Part shown: in pieces, positions 8,364 through 16,237 of the stretch
How the letters are laid out: each line of letters starts with the position of its first letter
Position numbering within the stretch: position 1 is the stretch's first letter
NCBI RefSeq assembly: GCF_001514285.1
Contig: NZ_KQ949033.1
Location: forward strand, 248,001 to 312,000
DNA length: 64,000 nucleotides
Direction of reading: 5' to 3'
Origin: Streptomyces sp. DSM 15324
GTDB taxonomy: Bacteria; Actinomycetota; Actinomycetes; Streptomycetales; Streptomycetaceae
Notes under the pieces: model-generated
Told to the model about the DNA's origin: nothing
Seen by the model: only the letters and a program-made list of their open reading frames with translations
Databases searched by the model: none
Translations under genes and position numbers: made by a program

Positions 8364-8410
8364 GGCGGTACCTCGAAGCGTCTGCGTGGAAGATCTCCGT
8401 GGGGAGAGGG

Positions 8411-8473
8411 GACCCCGGGGGGAACCGGCCGACCCTCCCCCTGCGGGGTCCGCCGGACGATCCGGGGAGGGTC
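8411..8473 (-). promoter_or_regulatory. Possible attenuator: two competing hairpins ahead of tuf3
   Basis: Arms gaccctcccc (8431-8440) and ggggagggtc (8464-8473) form a perfect 10-bp stem with a 23-nt loop. A second stem, gaccccg (8411-8417) with cggggtc (8444-8450), is interleaved with the first, so both cannot form together. The first stem starts at the stop codon of a 33-codon ORF and the whole lies 48 bases before the tuf3 ATG. This is the geometry of an attenuator, but no function is known. Confidence 0.4.
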
Positions 8474-8573
8474 AGCTTCGGGTGCCGTCGACAGCGGCCG
8501 GGTGCGGCGGGACGGCAGCCTTCGGAGCATCCGCGACGGCGGATGCGACGAGGACGAAGGCGTACCGGAACAT
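8472..8573 (-). CDS. Possible 33-aa leader peptide of tuf3
   Basis: A short ORF, ATG at 8573 with GGAGAGG nine bases upstream, stop TGA at 8474-8472. The product starts MFRYAFVLVASAVADAP, hydrophobic at first, then Pro/Ala-rich. Codon use is GC-rich at position three. Its stop codon sits inside the first arm of the hairpin that precedes tuf3. It is not homologous to anything I recognise; coding status rests on start, ribosome binding site and position only. Confidence 0.35.
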   Translation of the reverse strand: MFRYAFVLVASAVADAPKAAVPPHPAAVDGTRS

Positions 8574-8631
8574 GGTCCCGATCCTCTCCGATGGTTCGTT
8601 CGGCGTCGAATGGTTTTCGGGCGGCGGGGAG

Positions 8632-9360
8632 TCAGCCCCCGGCGCCGATGTTCCTGAGCGCCTCACGCACCGTCAGTGGGGCGAAGCGGCCGCGCTCGCG
8701 GGCGAGGAAGCCGCGGACGGCCTCCGGGTCGGTCTTGGCGTACTCGCGCAGGCACCAGCCGATCGCCTTGCGGATGAAGAAGTCCGGGTGGCCGGACTGG
8801 CGCAGGCAGTAGGCGAAGAGGCGTTCGGCGTCGGTGCGGTCCTTGCGGCGGAGTTGGTGCAGCAGGGCCGTGCGGGCGACCCAGAGGTCGTCGTCGGCGA
8901 TCCAGTCGTCCATGGTGGCGGTGAGCCGGGGGTCGGCCGCGACGAGGGCGCCGACGACGTGTGCGGCGAGCGGGTCGACCGTGTCCCACCAGGAGGCCGT
9001 GGTGATCAGCCGGCGGACGACGGGGAGGAAGGGCGACGAGCAGCGTCCGGCGTGCCGGCGCAGGTAGTCGACGGCGAAGTAGTGGTACTCGCGCTCCGGC
9101 AGGGCCCAGCAGCGCAGCGCGACGGCCGTGCAGTCGGTCTCCGTGGGCCGGGGTGTGCCCGCGAGGACGGTCCGGGACAGGGCGCGGCGCTCGGGGGTGG
9201 GCAGGCCCAGGAAGGGGGCCACGTCCTTCATGTAGGCCCGCATGGCGTCGGCCCGGACGGGGTCGGCCGCGCCCGCGTACACGGCGGTGAGGCGCTCCAG
9301 CAGGGTGTCGGCGAGGGCGCTGCGAGGTACGTCGTCGGTGGCCGGGCCGGTGACGGTCAT
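8632..9360 (-). CDS. DNA alkylation repair protein, AlkD-like
   Basis: About 242 aa, nearly all helical, as in the HEAT-repeat AlkC/AlkD glycosylase superfamily, which removes positively charged alkylated bases. Recognisable blocks are REYHYFAVDYLRRH, ASWWDTVDPLAAHVVG (the W-W-D-x-V-D segment supplies the aromatic and Asp residues of the lesion-binding cleft), and HPDFFIRKAIGWCLREYAKTDP, the most conserved helix pair. ATG at 9360 gives MTVTGPATDD; GTG/ATG codons further up to 9387 lack a better ribosome binding site. Divergent from the VTT-domain gene with only 49 bp between. Confidence 0.85.
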   Translation of the reverse strand: MTVTGPATDDVPRSALADTLLERLTAVYAGAADPVRADAMRAYMKDVAPFLGLPTPERRALSRTVLAGTPRPTETDCTAVALRCWALPEREYHYFAVDYLRRHAGRCSSPFLPVVRRLITTASWWDTVDPLAAHVVGALVAADPRLTATMDDWIADDDLWVARTALLHQLRRKDRTDAERLFAYCLRQSGHPDFFIRKAIGWCLREYAKTDPEAVRGFLARERGRFAPLTVREALRNIGAGG

Positions 9361-9409
9361 GAGAGGCACCATACGGCGATCACACATGTCCGTCGGCTAC
9401 TGTCGCGGG

Positions 9410-10198
9410 ATGCTCGATGCCACCACCCGCTCTGGGGGCACCGCCGCGGCCACTCCCCGGGCCGCCGCCACGGAGCTCCTGGTTCCCGTGCCCCTCGTCA
9501 CCGCCACCGCGCCCGCGCCCGCCCGTCCCCTGGCGCGCCTCGGCAGAGTGCTGCTGTCGCCCTGGTCCCGGTTCGCGCTGCTCGTCGCCCTGCTCGCGCT
9601 GGCCGGTTCGAGCGTGCTGCTGTTCGAACCCCAGAAACTCCTCGCGGACGGCTGGCCGCCCCAGGTGGGCGGGGTGACGGCCGCCGTGGTGTTCGCGGCG
9701 GCGTACGGGCTGTGCACGGTGGCGTTCGTACCGCGGCCGCTGCTGAACCTGGCGGCGGGGGCGGTGTTCGGTTCGGCCGTCGGGCTCGGCGCGGCTCTGG
9801 TGGGCACCGTGCTGGGCGCGGGGCTCGCGTTCGGCCTCGGCCGGATGCTGGGGCAGGACGCGCTGCGGCCCCTGCTGCGCGGCCGGCTGCTGAAGGCGGC
9901 GGACGGTCAGCTGAGCCGGCACGGGATGCGGTCGATGCTGGGGGCGCGGCTGTTCCCGGGGCTGCCGTTCTGGGGGGTGAACTACGCGGCGGCCGTCTCC
10001 CGGATGCGCTGGACGCCGTACCTGGTCGCGACCGCGCTGGGCTCGATCCCGAACACGGCCGCGTACGTCGTCGCCGGCGCCCGGGCCTCGGCCCCGACGT
10101 CCCCGGTCTTCCTGATCGCGCTGGCCTCGATCGCCCTGCCGACGGTGGCGGGCGCGGTGATGGCCTGGCGCAAGCGCCACCACCTGCGTCGCCGGTGA
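9410..10198 (+). CDS. TVP38/TMEM64-type VTT-domain membrane protein
   Basis: A 262-aa protein with a 45-residue Pro/Ala-rich leader and about six membrane helices. The VTT core is clear: FVPRPLLNLAAGAVFGSAVGLGAALVGTVLGAGLAFGLGRMLG, then ARLFPGLPFWGVNYAAAVSRMRW, the re-entrant loop with its Arg. Family proteins move or scramble lipids. Start at ATG 9410; upstream in-frame codons back to 9242 run antisense through the AlkD gene. It is a second, distant relative of the DedA protein at 2145-2786. Confidence 0.85.
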   Translation: MLDATTRSGGTAAATPRAAATELLVPVPLVTATAPAPARPLARLGRVLLSPWSRFALLVALLALAGSSVLLFEPQKLLADGWPPQVGGVTAAVVFAAAYGLCTVAFVPRPLLNLAAGAVFGSAVGLGAALVGTVLGAGLAFGLGRMLGQDALRPLLRGRLLKAADGQLSRHGMRSMLGARLFPGLPFWGVNYAAAVSRMRWTPYLVATALGSIPNTAAYVVAGARASAPTSPVFLIALASIALPTVAGAVMAWRKRHHLRRR

Positions 10199-10221
10199 GC
10201 CGTCACACCGAATCGGGCATC

Positions 10222-10332
10222 CTCGCTTCGGCCGGTCCGCCCGCTCGCACCTCGGGAACCCTCGCTTCGGCCGGTCCGCCCGCTCGCACCTCGGGAACCC
10301 TCGCGTCGGCCGGTCCGCCCGCTCGCACTTCG
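10222..10332. repeat. 39-bp direct repeat, two full copies and a partial third
   Basis: The unit starts ctcgcttcggccggtccgcc and ends ctcgggaacc. Copies lie at 10222-10260 and 10261-10299 (identical), then 10300-10332 with two changes and the end lost. The 301-bp gap 10199-10499 otherwise has no gene; it holds the 3' ends of two convergent genes. No spacer/repeat alternation, so not a CRISPR. Confidence 0.85.
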
Positions 10333-10499
10333 TCCTTGCCCGCGGTGACGTTCCCCTCGCTCCGGGGGAAGCGGGCGGCGCACGCCGGGTGGCAGGCACC
10401 GGAGTGGTCGGTGTCCGGCCCGACGGCGGCCCGGGTGCGGTGAACACCGGCGCAGGCGCCCCGGCGGCGCCCGTCCGGGCGCGGGCGGTGCCGGTGGCG

Positions 10500-11207
10500 T
10501 CAGCCCTGCGGGTACACGTCCAACCGCCCGCACATCCCGAACCTCCCGTGCTGGGAGGGCTGTTCGGACCGTACGACGGCGTCGGCGAGGTGGCCCGCGT
10601 CGCCCCGCGCCAGCCGGTCGAGCTGCTCCCCCGTCGCCTCGGCCGCCGCCAGCGCACCGCGCCGCCAGCGGGCGCGCCACGCGTCGATCCGGGGCCGTAC
10701 GAGCGCGGCGGCGGCCCGGTGGAAGGCGGCCAGCCCCTCGGGGGCCTCCCGCAGCGCGTGGTACCCCTCCAGGGCGAGGTCGCGCCGGGCGCGGGCGATC
10801 CGGGCCTGCTCCTCCTCGGGGGCGTCGGCCGGGATCGTGGTCGCGGCGGCGTACGCGCGCGGGTCGGCCAGGTACTCCGGGGGCAGGGTGAGGACCGCGT
10901 CGCCGGCCTCCGGGAGGCCGCCGTTCTGCATCAGCACCGTGATGCGCAGCCCGCCCTCGTCGATGAGCCGGTGGACGGTGCCCGGGGTGAACCAGGCGAC
11001 GGTACCGGGCGCCAGGGGCGTGACCTCGTACCCGGACGCGGTCAGCGTCTGGACCGCGCCCCGGCCGCCCGTGACGACGTACGCCTCCGAGCAGGCCAGG
11101 TGCAGATGGGGAGTGCCGCCGCGCAGGCCGTCGGCGGCCGGCCAGTCGTACACGCATAGGTGCGAGAGCGCGACGCCGCCGGGCAGCCCGCCGTACGCGG
11201 TCACCAC
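10500..11207 (-). CDS. Cupin-domain protein of a sugar-type operon
   Basis: A 235-aa protein. Residues about 25-95 form a cupin barrel: GGTPHLHLACSEAYVVTGG carries H-x-H and Glu metal ligands of cupin motif 1, and PGTVAWFTPGTVHRLIDEGG the Pro-Gly and His of motif 2. The C-terminal half is helical, Arg/Ala-rich and unassigned. GTG start at 11207 overlaps the last codons of the DUF6807-like gene by seven bases, so translation is coupled. Last gene of a three-gene operon with an oxidoreductase; probably an isomerase or sensor of the same carbohydrate, but the substrate cannot be told. Confidence 0.8.
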   Translation of the reverse strand: MVTAYGGLPGGVALSHLCVYDWPAADGLRGGTPHLHLACSEAYVVTGGRGAVQTLTASGYEVTPLAPGTVAWFTPGTVHRLIDEGGLRITVLMQNGGLPEAGDAVLTLPPEYLADPRAYAAATTIPADAPEEEQARIARARRDLALEGYHALREAPEGLAAFHRAAAALVRPRIDAWRARWRRGALAAAEATGEQLDRLARGDAGHLADAVVRSEQPSQHGRFGMCGRLDVYPQG

Positions 11208-12130
11208 GGGTGGGTGGCCAGGTACGTGGCGATCTCCTCCCGCCCCCAGGCGCCGACGGCCACGACCACGCGGTAGCGGCGGGTGAGGGTGTCGCCCGGG
11301 GCGAGTTCGAGTTCGTCGAAGAAGGACCAGGACGGGGCGATGCCCGCGAACGGCTCGTTGCGGACGAACCAGTGCGCGGGGTGGGCGCCGTGCGCGCCCG
11401 CGTGGTCGTTCTCGGGGGCGTGCGCGAAGACGACCGTGGCGTGGCCGTCGGTGCCGTCGTGCTCGCCGGAGAGGGCGAGCCAGGGGCTCTGCGAGGCCAT
11501 GAGACCGGGGCCCTCGCCGTCGGGGCCGATGATCCGGCCGTCACGGAAGGCGCGCGGTCCGCGCCAGAACAGGCCGGTGTAGCCGGCCAGCTCACGTCCC
11601 GCGGTGGTGGGGCTGCCGAAGCGCAGCGGCTCGTCGCGCCGGTTGGTGATCGCGCTCGTCCAGGTCAGCGCCCAGGAGCCGGACTCGGGGTCCACGTCGT
11701 GGATCTCGATGCGGCGGCTCTCCTCGGCCCACAACTCGCCGCTGTGCGGGTGCCAGGTCAGCCGCTCGGCGATCACGGCCCGTCCCTCGCCGGCGGAGAC
11801 CTCGTCGAACCCGGCGTGCGCCATCGAGCCCACCCGTTCGGGGATCGCGACGTACCCCTCCCCGTGGACGTACGAGTTGCCGCCCCACAGGTTCGCGCCG
11901 GAGAGGTGCGACGCGGTCAGCGACAGACCCTTGTGCCAGCGGTGGTCGTTGGGGCGGTAGTCGGTGACGACGTCGCCGGCGAGGGTGCGCAGCGGGTGCA
12001 GGTACGGCCGGGGCGCCTCCCAGGCCGCCTCCGGACGGTAGACGTAGGCCAGCAGCTCGACACCGGTCGCCGGGTCGGTCACGGTGATCCGGTCGCCGTG
12101 GGCGTGGACGAGGCGCAGGGCGCCGCTCAT
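11201..12130 (-). CDS. DUF6807 (PmoA-like) carbohydrate-associated protein
   Basis: A 309-aa protein whose blocks YLHPLRTLAGDVVTDYRPNDHRWHKGLSL, SYVHGEGYV and LTRRYRVVVAVG match the PmoA/DUF6807 family found beside sugar dehydrogenases; the DHRWHKG His cluster is the most conserved. Function unproven; the all-beta look suggests a galactose-mutarotase-like fold. ATG at 12130 overlaps the stop of the oxidoreductase as ATGA, and its own end overlaps the cupin start. Operon partner of a Gfo/Idh/MocA oxidoreductase. Confidence 0.8.
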   Translation of the reverse strand: MSGALRLVHAHGDRITVTDPATGVELLAYVYRPEAAWEAPRPYLHPLRTLAGDVVTDYRPNDHRWHKGLSLTASHLSGANLWGGNSYVHGEGYVAIPERVGSMAHAGFDEVSAGEGRAVIAERLTWHPHSGELWAEESRRIEIHDVDPESGSWALTWTSAITNRRDEPLRFGSPTTAGRELAGYTGLFWRGPRAFRDGRIIGPDGEGPGLMASQSPWLALSGEHDGTDGHATVVFAHAPENDHAGAHGAHPAHWFVRNEPFAGIAPSWSFFDELELAPGDTLTRRYRVVVAVGAWGREEIATYLATHPW

Positions 12131-13281
12131 GCGGGCACCTCCACGTCCGCCTCGGCCGTGCGGGGCGCCCAGCCGGGGGCTCCGCCGTGCAGGGCCGTGT
12201 AGTACGGGTCGCCGGGGCCGATCTCCCCACGCCGGACCGTGGTGTCCGTGAAGGCGGACTTGTACAGCGAGGTGATCAGCTCCAGGCTGGTCCGCCCGTC
12301 GGCGCCGCTGCTGCGCGGCCGCTCCCCGGCGCGCATGCTGGCGACCAGTTCCCGCAGCTGCGCCAGGTGCGAGCTGGGCACGTCCGTGCCGAAGTCCTGC
12401 CAGGCGGCCACCTCGTCGCCGCTCGCGCCGGGGGCCGGGGTGATGCGCCAGTCGGCGTTGGAGTGGCCGTAGAGGTGGGTGAGCTCGACGGTGGCCCGCT
12501 CGCAGTCGATGCGGATGCGGCTGACCTCGTCGGGGCTCAGGACGCTGTTGACGACCGTCGCCAGCGCGCCGTTGTCGAACCGGAGCAGGGCCGTCGACAC
12601 GTCCTCGGTCTCGACGTCGTGGACGAGCCGGCCGGCCATGGCGCGCACCTCGCGCCACGGCCCGAGGATGTCGAGCAGGAGATCCATCTGGTGGATCCCG
12701 TGTCCCATCGCGGGGCCGCCGCCCTCGGTCTGCCAGCGGCCCCGCCAGGGCACGGCGTAGTACGCGGTGTCGCGGTACCAGGTGGTCTGGCAGTGCGCCA
12801 CGAGCGGCCGCCCGAGGGCGCCGTCGGCGAGCAGCCGCTTCACATGCCGGGTGCCGGAGCCGAACCGGTGCTGGAAGACGATCGAGGCGTACGGCCCGTG
12901 CTCCGCGCCTTCCTCGGCCTGGACGGCGTCGTAGTCGGCGAGGGTCGGCACCGGCGGCTTCTCGCACCACACCCAGGCACCGGCGCGCAGCGCGGCCACG
13001 CTCTGCTCGCGGTGCAGGGTCGGCGGGGTGCAGATGGTCACCAGATCGGGGCGCTGCTCGGCGAGCATCCGCCCGAGGTCGGTGTAGGCGTGCGGAACCC
13101 CGCCCTCCGCGCAGAACGCCTCGACCGCCGCGGCATCGATGTCAACGGCCGCGACCACCTCGGTCTCGCCCTCCGCGGCGAGCTGCCGGAGAGCGGAGAG
13201 ATGGGAGCCGCGCCCGATGGCACCGGTCCCGACGACGGCGGCCCGGACCGGACGTCCGGAGAGCGGGGTGGTGGGGGACAT
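12127..13281 (-). CDS. Gfo/Idh/MocA-family NAD(P)-dependent oxidoreductase
   Basis: A 384-aa protein. The Rossmann loop is VRAAVVGTGAIGRGSHLSAL near residue 15; the family EKP motif is WVWCEKPPVPTLADYDAV; the active-site stretch GGGPAMGHGIHQMDLLLDILG holds the catalytic D-x-x-x-H-like pair. Members oxidise sugars, inositols or their acids. ATG at 13281 with AGGAG twelve bases upstream; the frame extends to 13392 without support. First gene of an operon with the DUF6807-like and cupin genes. A LacI-type operator lies about 75 bp upstream, which points to induction by the sugar substrate. Confidence 0.88.
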   Translation of the reverse strand: MSPTTPLSGRPVRAAVVGTGAIGRGSHLSALRQLAAEGETEVVAAVDIDAAAVEAFCAEGGVPHAYTDLGRMLAEQRPDLVTICTPPTLHREQSVAALRAGAWVWCEKPPVPTLADYDAVQAEEGAEHGPYASIVFQHRFGSGTRHVKRLLADGALGRPLVAHCQTTWYRDTAYYAVPWRGRWQTEGGGPAMGHGIHQMDLLLDILGPWREVRAMAGRLVHDVETEDVSTALLRFDNGALATVVNSVLSPDEVSRIRIDCERATVELTHLYGHSNADWRITPAPGASGDEVAAWQDFGTDVPSSHLAQLRELVASMRAGERPRSSGADGRTSLELITSLYKSAFTDTTVRRGEIGPGDPYYTALHGGAPGWAPRTAEADVEVPA

Positions 13282-13352
13282 GGGCGTGATCAGCACTCCT
13301 CCGAGGTACGGCCCGAAGGACCGGTGAGCGGCAAACGGAGCAGCAAGCACGC

Positions 13353-13370
13353 TCAGCAAGCGCTTTCCGC
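13353..13370. promoter_or_regulatory. LacI-family operator-like site
   Basis: cagcaagcgctttccgct holds the perfect palindrome aagcgctt at 13358-13365, the core of LacI/GalR-type operators in actinomycetes (consensus around GAAAGCGCTTTC). It lies 72-89 bp upstream of the oxidoreductase start. No LacI gene is in the window. Confidence 0.55.
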
Positions 13371-13547
13371 TCGGCAGCAACGTATGCGGCACCCCTGGGG
13401 CCGGTCAACCATCCGTGGCTCTGCTCGCCTCCCGGCGCGGGACGACTGCGCCGGGTGGGAAGGGTGGGTGGGCGCGGCGGCGCGGGTGCCGGCTGTGCGT
13501 GCTCGGGGAGGTGCTTCGGGGCTGCTCGGGCGGCAGGGGGAGGGGAA

Positions 13548-13620
13548 GGTCCCGGAATCCGGCGCGGGCTCCTTCCCCGGCGCCTGCGAAACCCCTGTGG
13601 CGGGGCTGACTTCCGGGACC
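13548..13620. other. Long inverted repeat in the uppP 5' region
   Basis: Arms ggtcccggaa (13548-13557) and ttccgggacc (13611-13620) are perfectly complementary, 53 nt apart. They lie 94 bp before the uppP start in a 432-bp gene-free gap (13282-13713) that also holds the LacI-type operator. Could be an RNA leader structure or a terminator for readthrough; nothing else was recognised in the gap. Confidence 0.4.
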
Positions 13621-13713
13621 GCTACGCTTCCCCCTGGCACACCCTTGATCACCGCGCGCGGGCGGCCGTCGCCCGTCGCCCCGCTCCGATCGGCGCTTGG
13701 ACTCCTTAACCTC

Positions 13714-14589
13714 ATGTCTTGGTTTGAATCGCTCATCCTCGGACTCGTCCAGGGGCTGACCGAGTTCCTCCCCGTCTCCTCCAGCGCGCACCTGCGGCTC
13801 ACCGCGGCCTTCTCGGGCTGGAAGGACCCCGGCGCCGCCTTCACGGCGATCACCCAGATCGGCACGGAGGCAGCGGTGCTGATCTACTTCCGCAAGGACA
13901 TCGGCCGGATCATCGCCGCATGGTCGAAGTCCCTGTTCGACAAGACGATGCGCAAGGACCACGACGCCCAGATGGGCTGGCTGGTGATCGTCGGCTCGAT
14001 CCCGATCGGTGTGCTGGGCCTCACGCTCAAGGACCAGATCGAGGGCCCGTTCCGCGATCTGCGGGTCACCGCGACCATGCTCGTGGTGATCGGCATCGTC
14101 ATCGGCATAGCCGACCGGCTGGCGGCACGTGACGAGACGGGCGGGAAGCACCGCGCGCCCAAGCAGCGCAAGCAGCTGGAGAACCTGGGTGTCCGGGACG
14201 GTCTGATCTTCGGTCTCTGCCAGGCCTGCGCGCTGATCCCGGGCGTCTCGCGCTCCGGCGCCACCATCAGCGGAGGCCTCTTCATGGGCTACAAGCGTGA
14301 GGCGGCGGCCCGTTACTCGTTCCTGCTGGCCATCCCCGCCGTCCTCGCCTCCGGGACCTTCGAGGTGAAGGACGCGCTGGAGACCGGCCATGTGGCCTGG
14401 GGCCCGACGCTGTTCGCCACGGGCATCGCGTTCGCGTCCGGGTACGCCGTGATCGCCTGGTTCATGAAGTTCATCTCCACCAAGTCCTTCATGCCGTTCG
14501 TGTACTACCGCGTCGCCCTCGGCGTCGTGATCATCGCCCTCGTCGCGACCGGCGCGCTCAGCCCGCACGCGGCGGAGTCGGCGGGCTGA
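13714..14589 (+). CDS. uppP: Undecaprenyl-diphosphatase (UppP/BacA)
   Basis: A 291-aa polytopic membrane enzyme that dephosphorylates undecaprenyl diphosphate to recycle the lipid carrier for peptidoglycan; known to give bacitracin tolerance. Both signature motifs are intact: ExxxSSSxH as TEFLPVSSSAH (Glu17, His26) and PGxSRSG as PGVSRSG (176-182, Arg180). About eight helices; length is normal for the family. ATG at 13714 starts the usual MSWFESLILGLVQGLTEFLP; the ribosome binding site is weak. Preceded by a structured gene-free gap, followed by a 59-aa gene. Confidence 0.95.
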   Translation: MSWFESLILGLVQGLTEFLPVSSSAHLRLTAAFSGWKDPGAAFTAITQIGTEAAVLIYFRKDIGRIIAAWSKSLFDKTMRKDHDAQMGWLVIVGSIPIGVLGLTLKDQIEGPFRDLRVTATMLVVIGIVIGIADRLAARDETGGKHRAPKQRKQLENLGVRDGLIFGLCQACALIPGVSRSGATISGGLFMGYKREAAARYSFLLAIPAVLASGTFEVKDALETGHVAWGPTLFATGIAFASGYAVIAWFMKFISTKSFMPFVYYRVALGVVIIALVATGALSPHAAESAG

Positions 14590-14682
14590 GCCGGGGCCCT
14601 TCGAACTCCCGGACGGAGCCGTCCGATTGATCGATCAACCGTGACCAAGCCCATAACGGTTCCCGCGACGGGGGCATGGCGC

Positions 14683-14712
14683 GCTGTCAGCTGCTCGCCC
14701 TACGCTGACAGC
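14683..14712 (+). promoter_or_regulatory. Hairpin and -10-like box abutting a small gene; possible leaderless start
   Basis: Arms gctgtcagc (14683-14691) and gctgacagc (14704-14712) form a perfect 9-bp inverted repeat that ends one base before an ATG. tacgct at 14701-14706 resembles a -10 box seven bases from that ATG, which would give a leaderless mRNA. No Shine-Dalgarno is present. The dyad would be an operator covering the promoter. Confidence 0.4.
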
Positions 14713-14713
14713 C

Positions 14714-14893
14714 ATGTCCCCCTATTCTGATGCCCCTGGTTCCGTGCGGTCCGCTTCCGAGGTGAACGAGCGGATCCGCTCGCTGTGGCTGCGCACGGGC
14801 GGCTCGCTGTCCGCCCAGGAGCGGCAGGAGTACGAGCTGTTGGTGGTGGAGTGGGCCGCGGCGATCCGCGGCGAGATGGTCACGGCGGCCTGA
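14714..14893 (+). CDS. 59-aa small acidic hypothetical protein
   Basis: ATG at 14714 to TGA at 14891, reading MSPYSDAPGSVRSASEVNER, then IRSLWLRTGGSLSAQERQEY and a helical tail ELLVVEWAAAIRGEMVTAA. Third codon positions are strongly GC, as in real Streptomyces genes. The predicted product is a soluble two-helix protein with no signal peptide or membrane helix. I do not recognise its function; small proteins of this look are common in Streptomyces. No ribosome binding site, so translation may be leaderless. Lies between uppP and the convergent AI-2E-family gene. Confidence 0.7.
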   Translation: MSPYSDAPGSVRSASEVNERIRSLWLRTGGSLSAQERQEYELLVVEWAAAIRGEMVTAA

Positions 14894-14927
14894 GCGCCGG
14901 CCGGCGACCGGGCGAGGCGGCCGGCCC

Positions 14928-16085
14928 TCAGTCCGCCACCGCGGGAGCGGCCGCCCCCGCGGGCCCCCGGCCTTCCCCGTCCGCCCCTTCCTCCAGGTCC
15001 TCCTCTTCCCCCTCCGCCTGCGGCGACTGGCCGAGTTGCTCCCGTACGTGGTTCCAGACCACCGCGATCAGCGCGGCGACGGGAACGGCGAGCAGACTGC
15101 CCACGATCCCGGCGAGACTGCCGCCCAGTGTCACCGCGAGCAGGACGACCGCGGCGTGCAGCCCGAGGCCCCGGCTCTGGATCATCGGCTGGAACACATT
15201 GCCCTCCAGCTGCTGCACCACGACGATGATCCCCAGCACGGCGAGGGCGTCCGTCGGGCCGTTCGACACCAGCGCGATGAGCACGGCCACGAAACCGGCG
15301 AACAGGGCTCCCACGATCGGCACGAACGCCGAGACGAACGTCAGCACCGCCAGCGGAAGCACCAGCGGTACCCCGAGGATCCACAGCCCCAGGCCGATGA
15401 AGACGGCGTCGAGCACGCCGACGAGCGCCTGGGAGCGGACGAAGGCGCCCAGGGTTTCCCAGCCGCGCTGGGCGACGATCGGGACGTCGGTGGCGAACCG
15501 GCCGGGCAACTGGCGGGTGAGCCAGGGCAGGAAGCGCGGGCCGTCCTTGAGGAAGAAGAACATCAGGAAGACCGCCAGCAGGGCGGTGACCACCCCGTCG
15601 ACCACCGTGCCCACGCCGGAGGCGACCGTGCCGACCAGGCTGCCGACGCTGCCCTGCACACGGTCGACCGCCGCGTCGAAGGCGCCGGCGATCTGGTCGT
15701 CACCGATGTTCAGCGGCGGCCCCTCGGCCCACTCGCGCACCCTCTGCATCCCGGCGACGACACCGTCGGTCAGTTCACCGGACTGCGAGGCGACCGGAAC
15801 GGCGATCAACGCCAGGATGCCCAGCACGACGAGGAGGAACAGCACGGTCACCAGTGACGCCGCGGCGGCCGGCCGCCAGCCGCGCCGGCGCAGGAACCGG
15901 GTCGGCGGCCAGGTCAGGGTGGTGAGGAACAGGGCGACGGTGAGCGGCCACACGACCGACCACATCCGGCCGAGCACCCACAGCGCCACCGCGAGCATCA
16001 CGAGGACCAGCAGCAACTCACCGCAGACACGGGCCGATCCGCGCAACGCGGCACGGCTTCTCGCGGAACTCAACGGGGCAGGCAT
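14928..16085 (-). CDS. AI-2E family transporter-like membrane protein
   Basis: A 385-aa protein with about eight helices arranged as in the AI-2E/PerM family: paired N-terminal helices with a WPLTVALFLTTLTWPP loop, a soluble middle region with GVVAGMQRVREWAEG, then LLAVFLMFFFLKDGPRF, VDAVFIGLGLWILGVPLVLPLAVLTFVSAFVPIVGALFAG and QQLEGNVFQPMIQSRGLGLHAAVVLLAVTLGG, the best conserved stretch. Family members export autoinducer-2, sodium or other solutes; the substrate here is unknown. The C-terminus is a Glu-rich cytoplasmic tail. Convergent with the 59-aa gene. Confidence 0.88.
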   Translation of the reverse strand: MPAPLSSARSRAALRGSARVCGELLLVLVMLAVALWVLGRMWSVVWPLTVALFLTTLTWPPTRFLRRRGWRPAAAASLVTVLFLLVVLGILALIAVPVASQSGELTDGVVAGMQRVREWAEGPPLNIGDDQIAGAFDAAVDRVQGSVGSLVGTVASGVGTVVDGVVTALLAVFLMFFFLKDGPRFLPWLTRQLPGRFATDVPIVAQRGWETLGAFVRSQALVGVLDAVFIGLGLWILGVPLVLPLAVLTFVSAFVPIVGALFAGFVAVLIALVSNGPTDALAVLGIIVVVQQLEGNVFQPMIQSRGLGLHAAVVLLAVTLGGSLAGIVGSLLAVPVAALIAVVWNHVREQLGQSPQAEGEEEDLEEGADGEGRGPAGAAAPAVAD

Positions 16086-16194
16086 GAGATCACCCTATGA
16101 CCGGCCCACGAGCCCCTGTGCCCAGGGCCGGACCGCCCGGCCGTCGCCGGCACGTGCTGTAGTACGCCTACCGACGCGGCAGCAAGGCAGCGGC

Positions 16195-16219
16195 GGCAAG
16201 GCAAGGCAAGGCAAGGCAA
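16195..16219. repeat. 5-bp microsatellite (GGCAA)x5
   Basis: Five exact ggcaa units lie 10-35 bases upstream of the GGGAGG ribosome binding site of the TmrB-like gene. Length change here could alter promoter or leader spacing (inference). Confidence 0.8.
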
Positions 16220-16237
16220 CGGGGCGGGAGGATCACG

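Noticed and set aside
9610..9640. T-arm-like gttcgaacccc as a tRNA hint
   Set aside because: It lies inside the VTT-domain coding sequence and has no acceptor or anticodon arms around it.
10222..10332. Possible CRISPR array
   Set aside because: Repeats are directly adjacent without spacers, only 2.8 copies, no cas genes.
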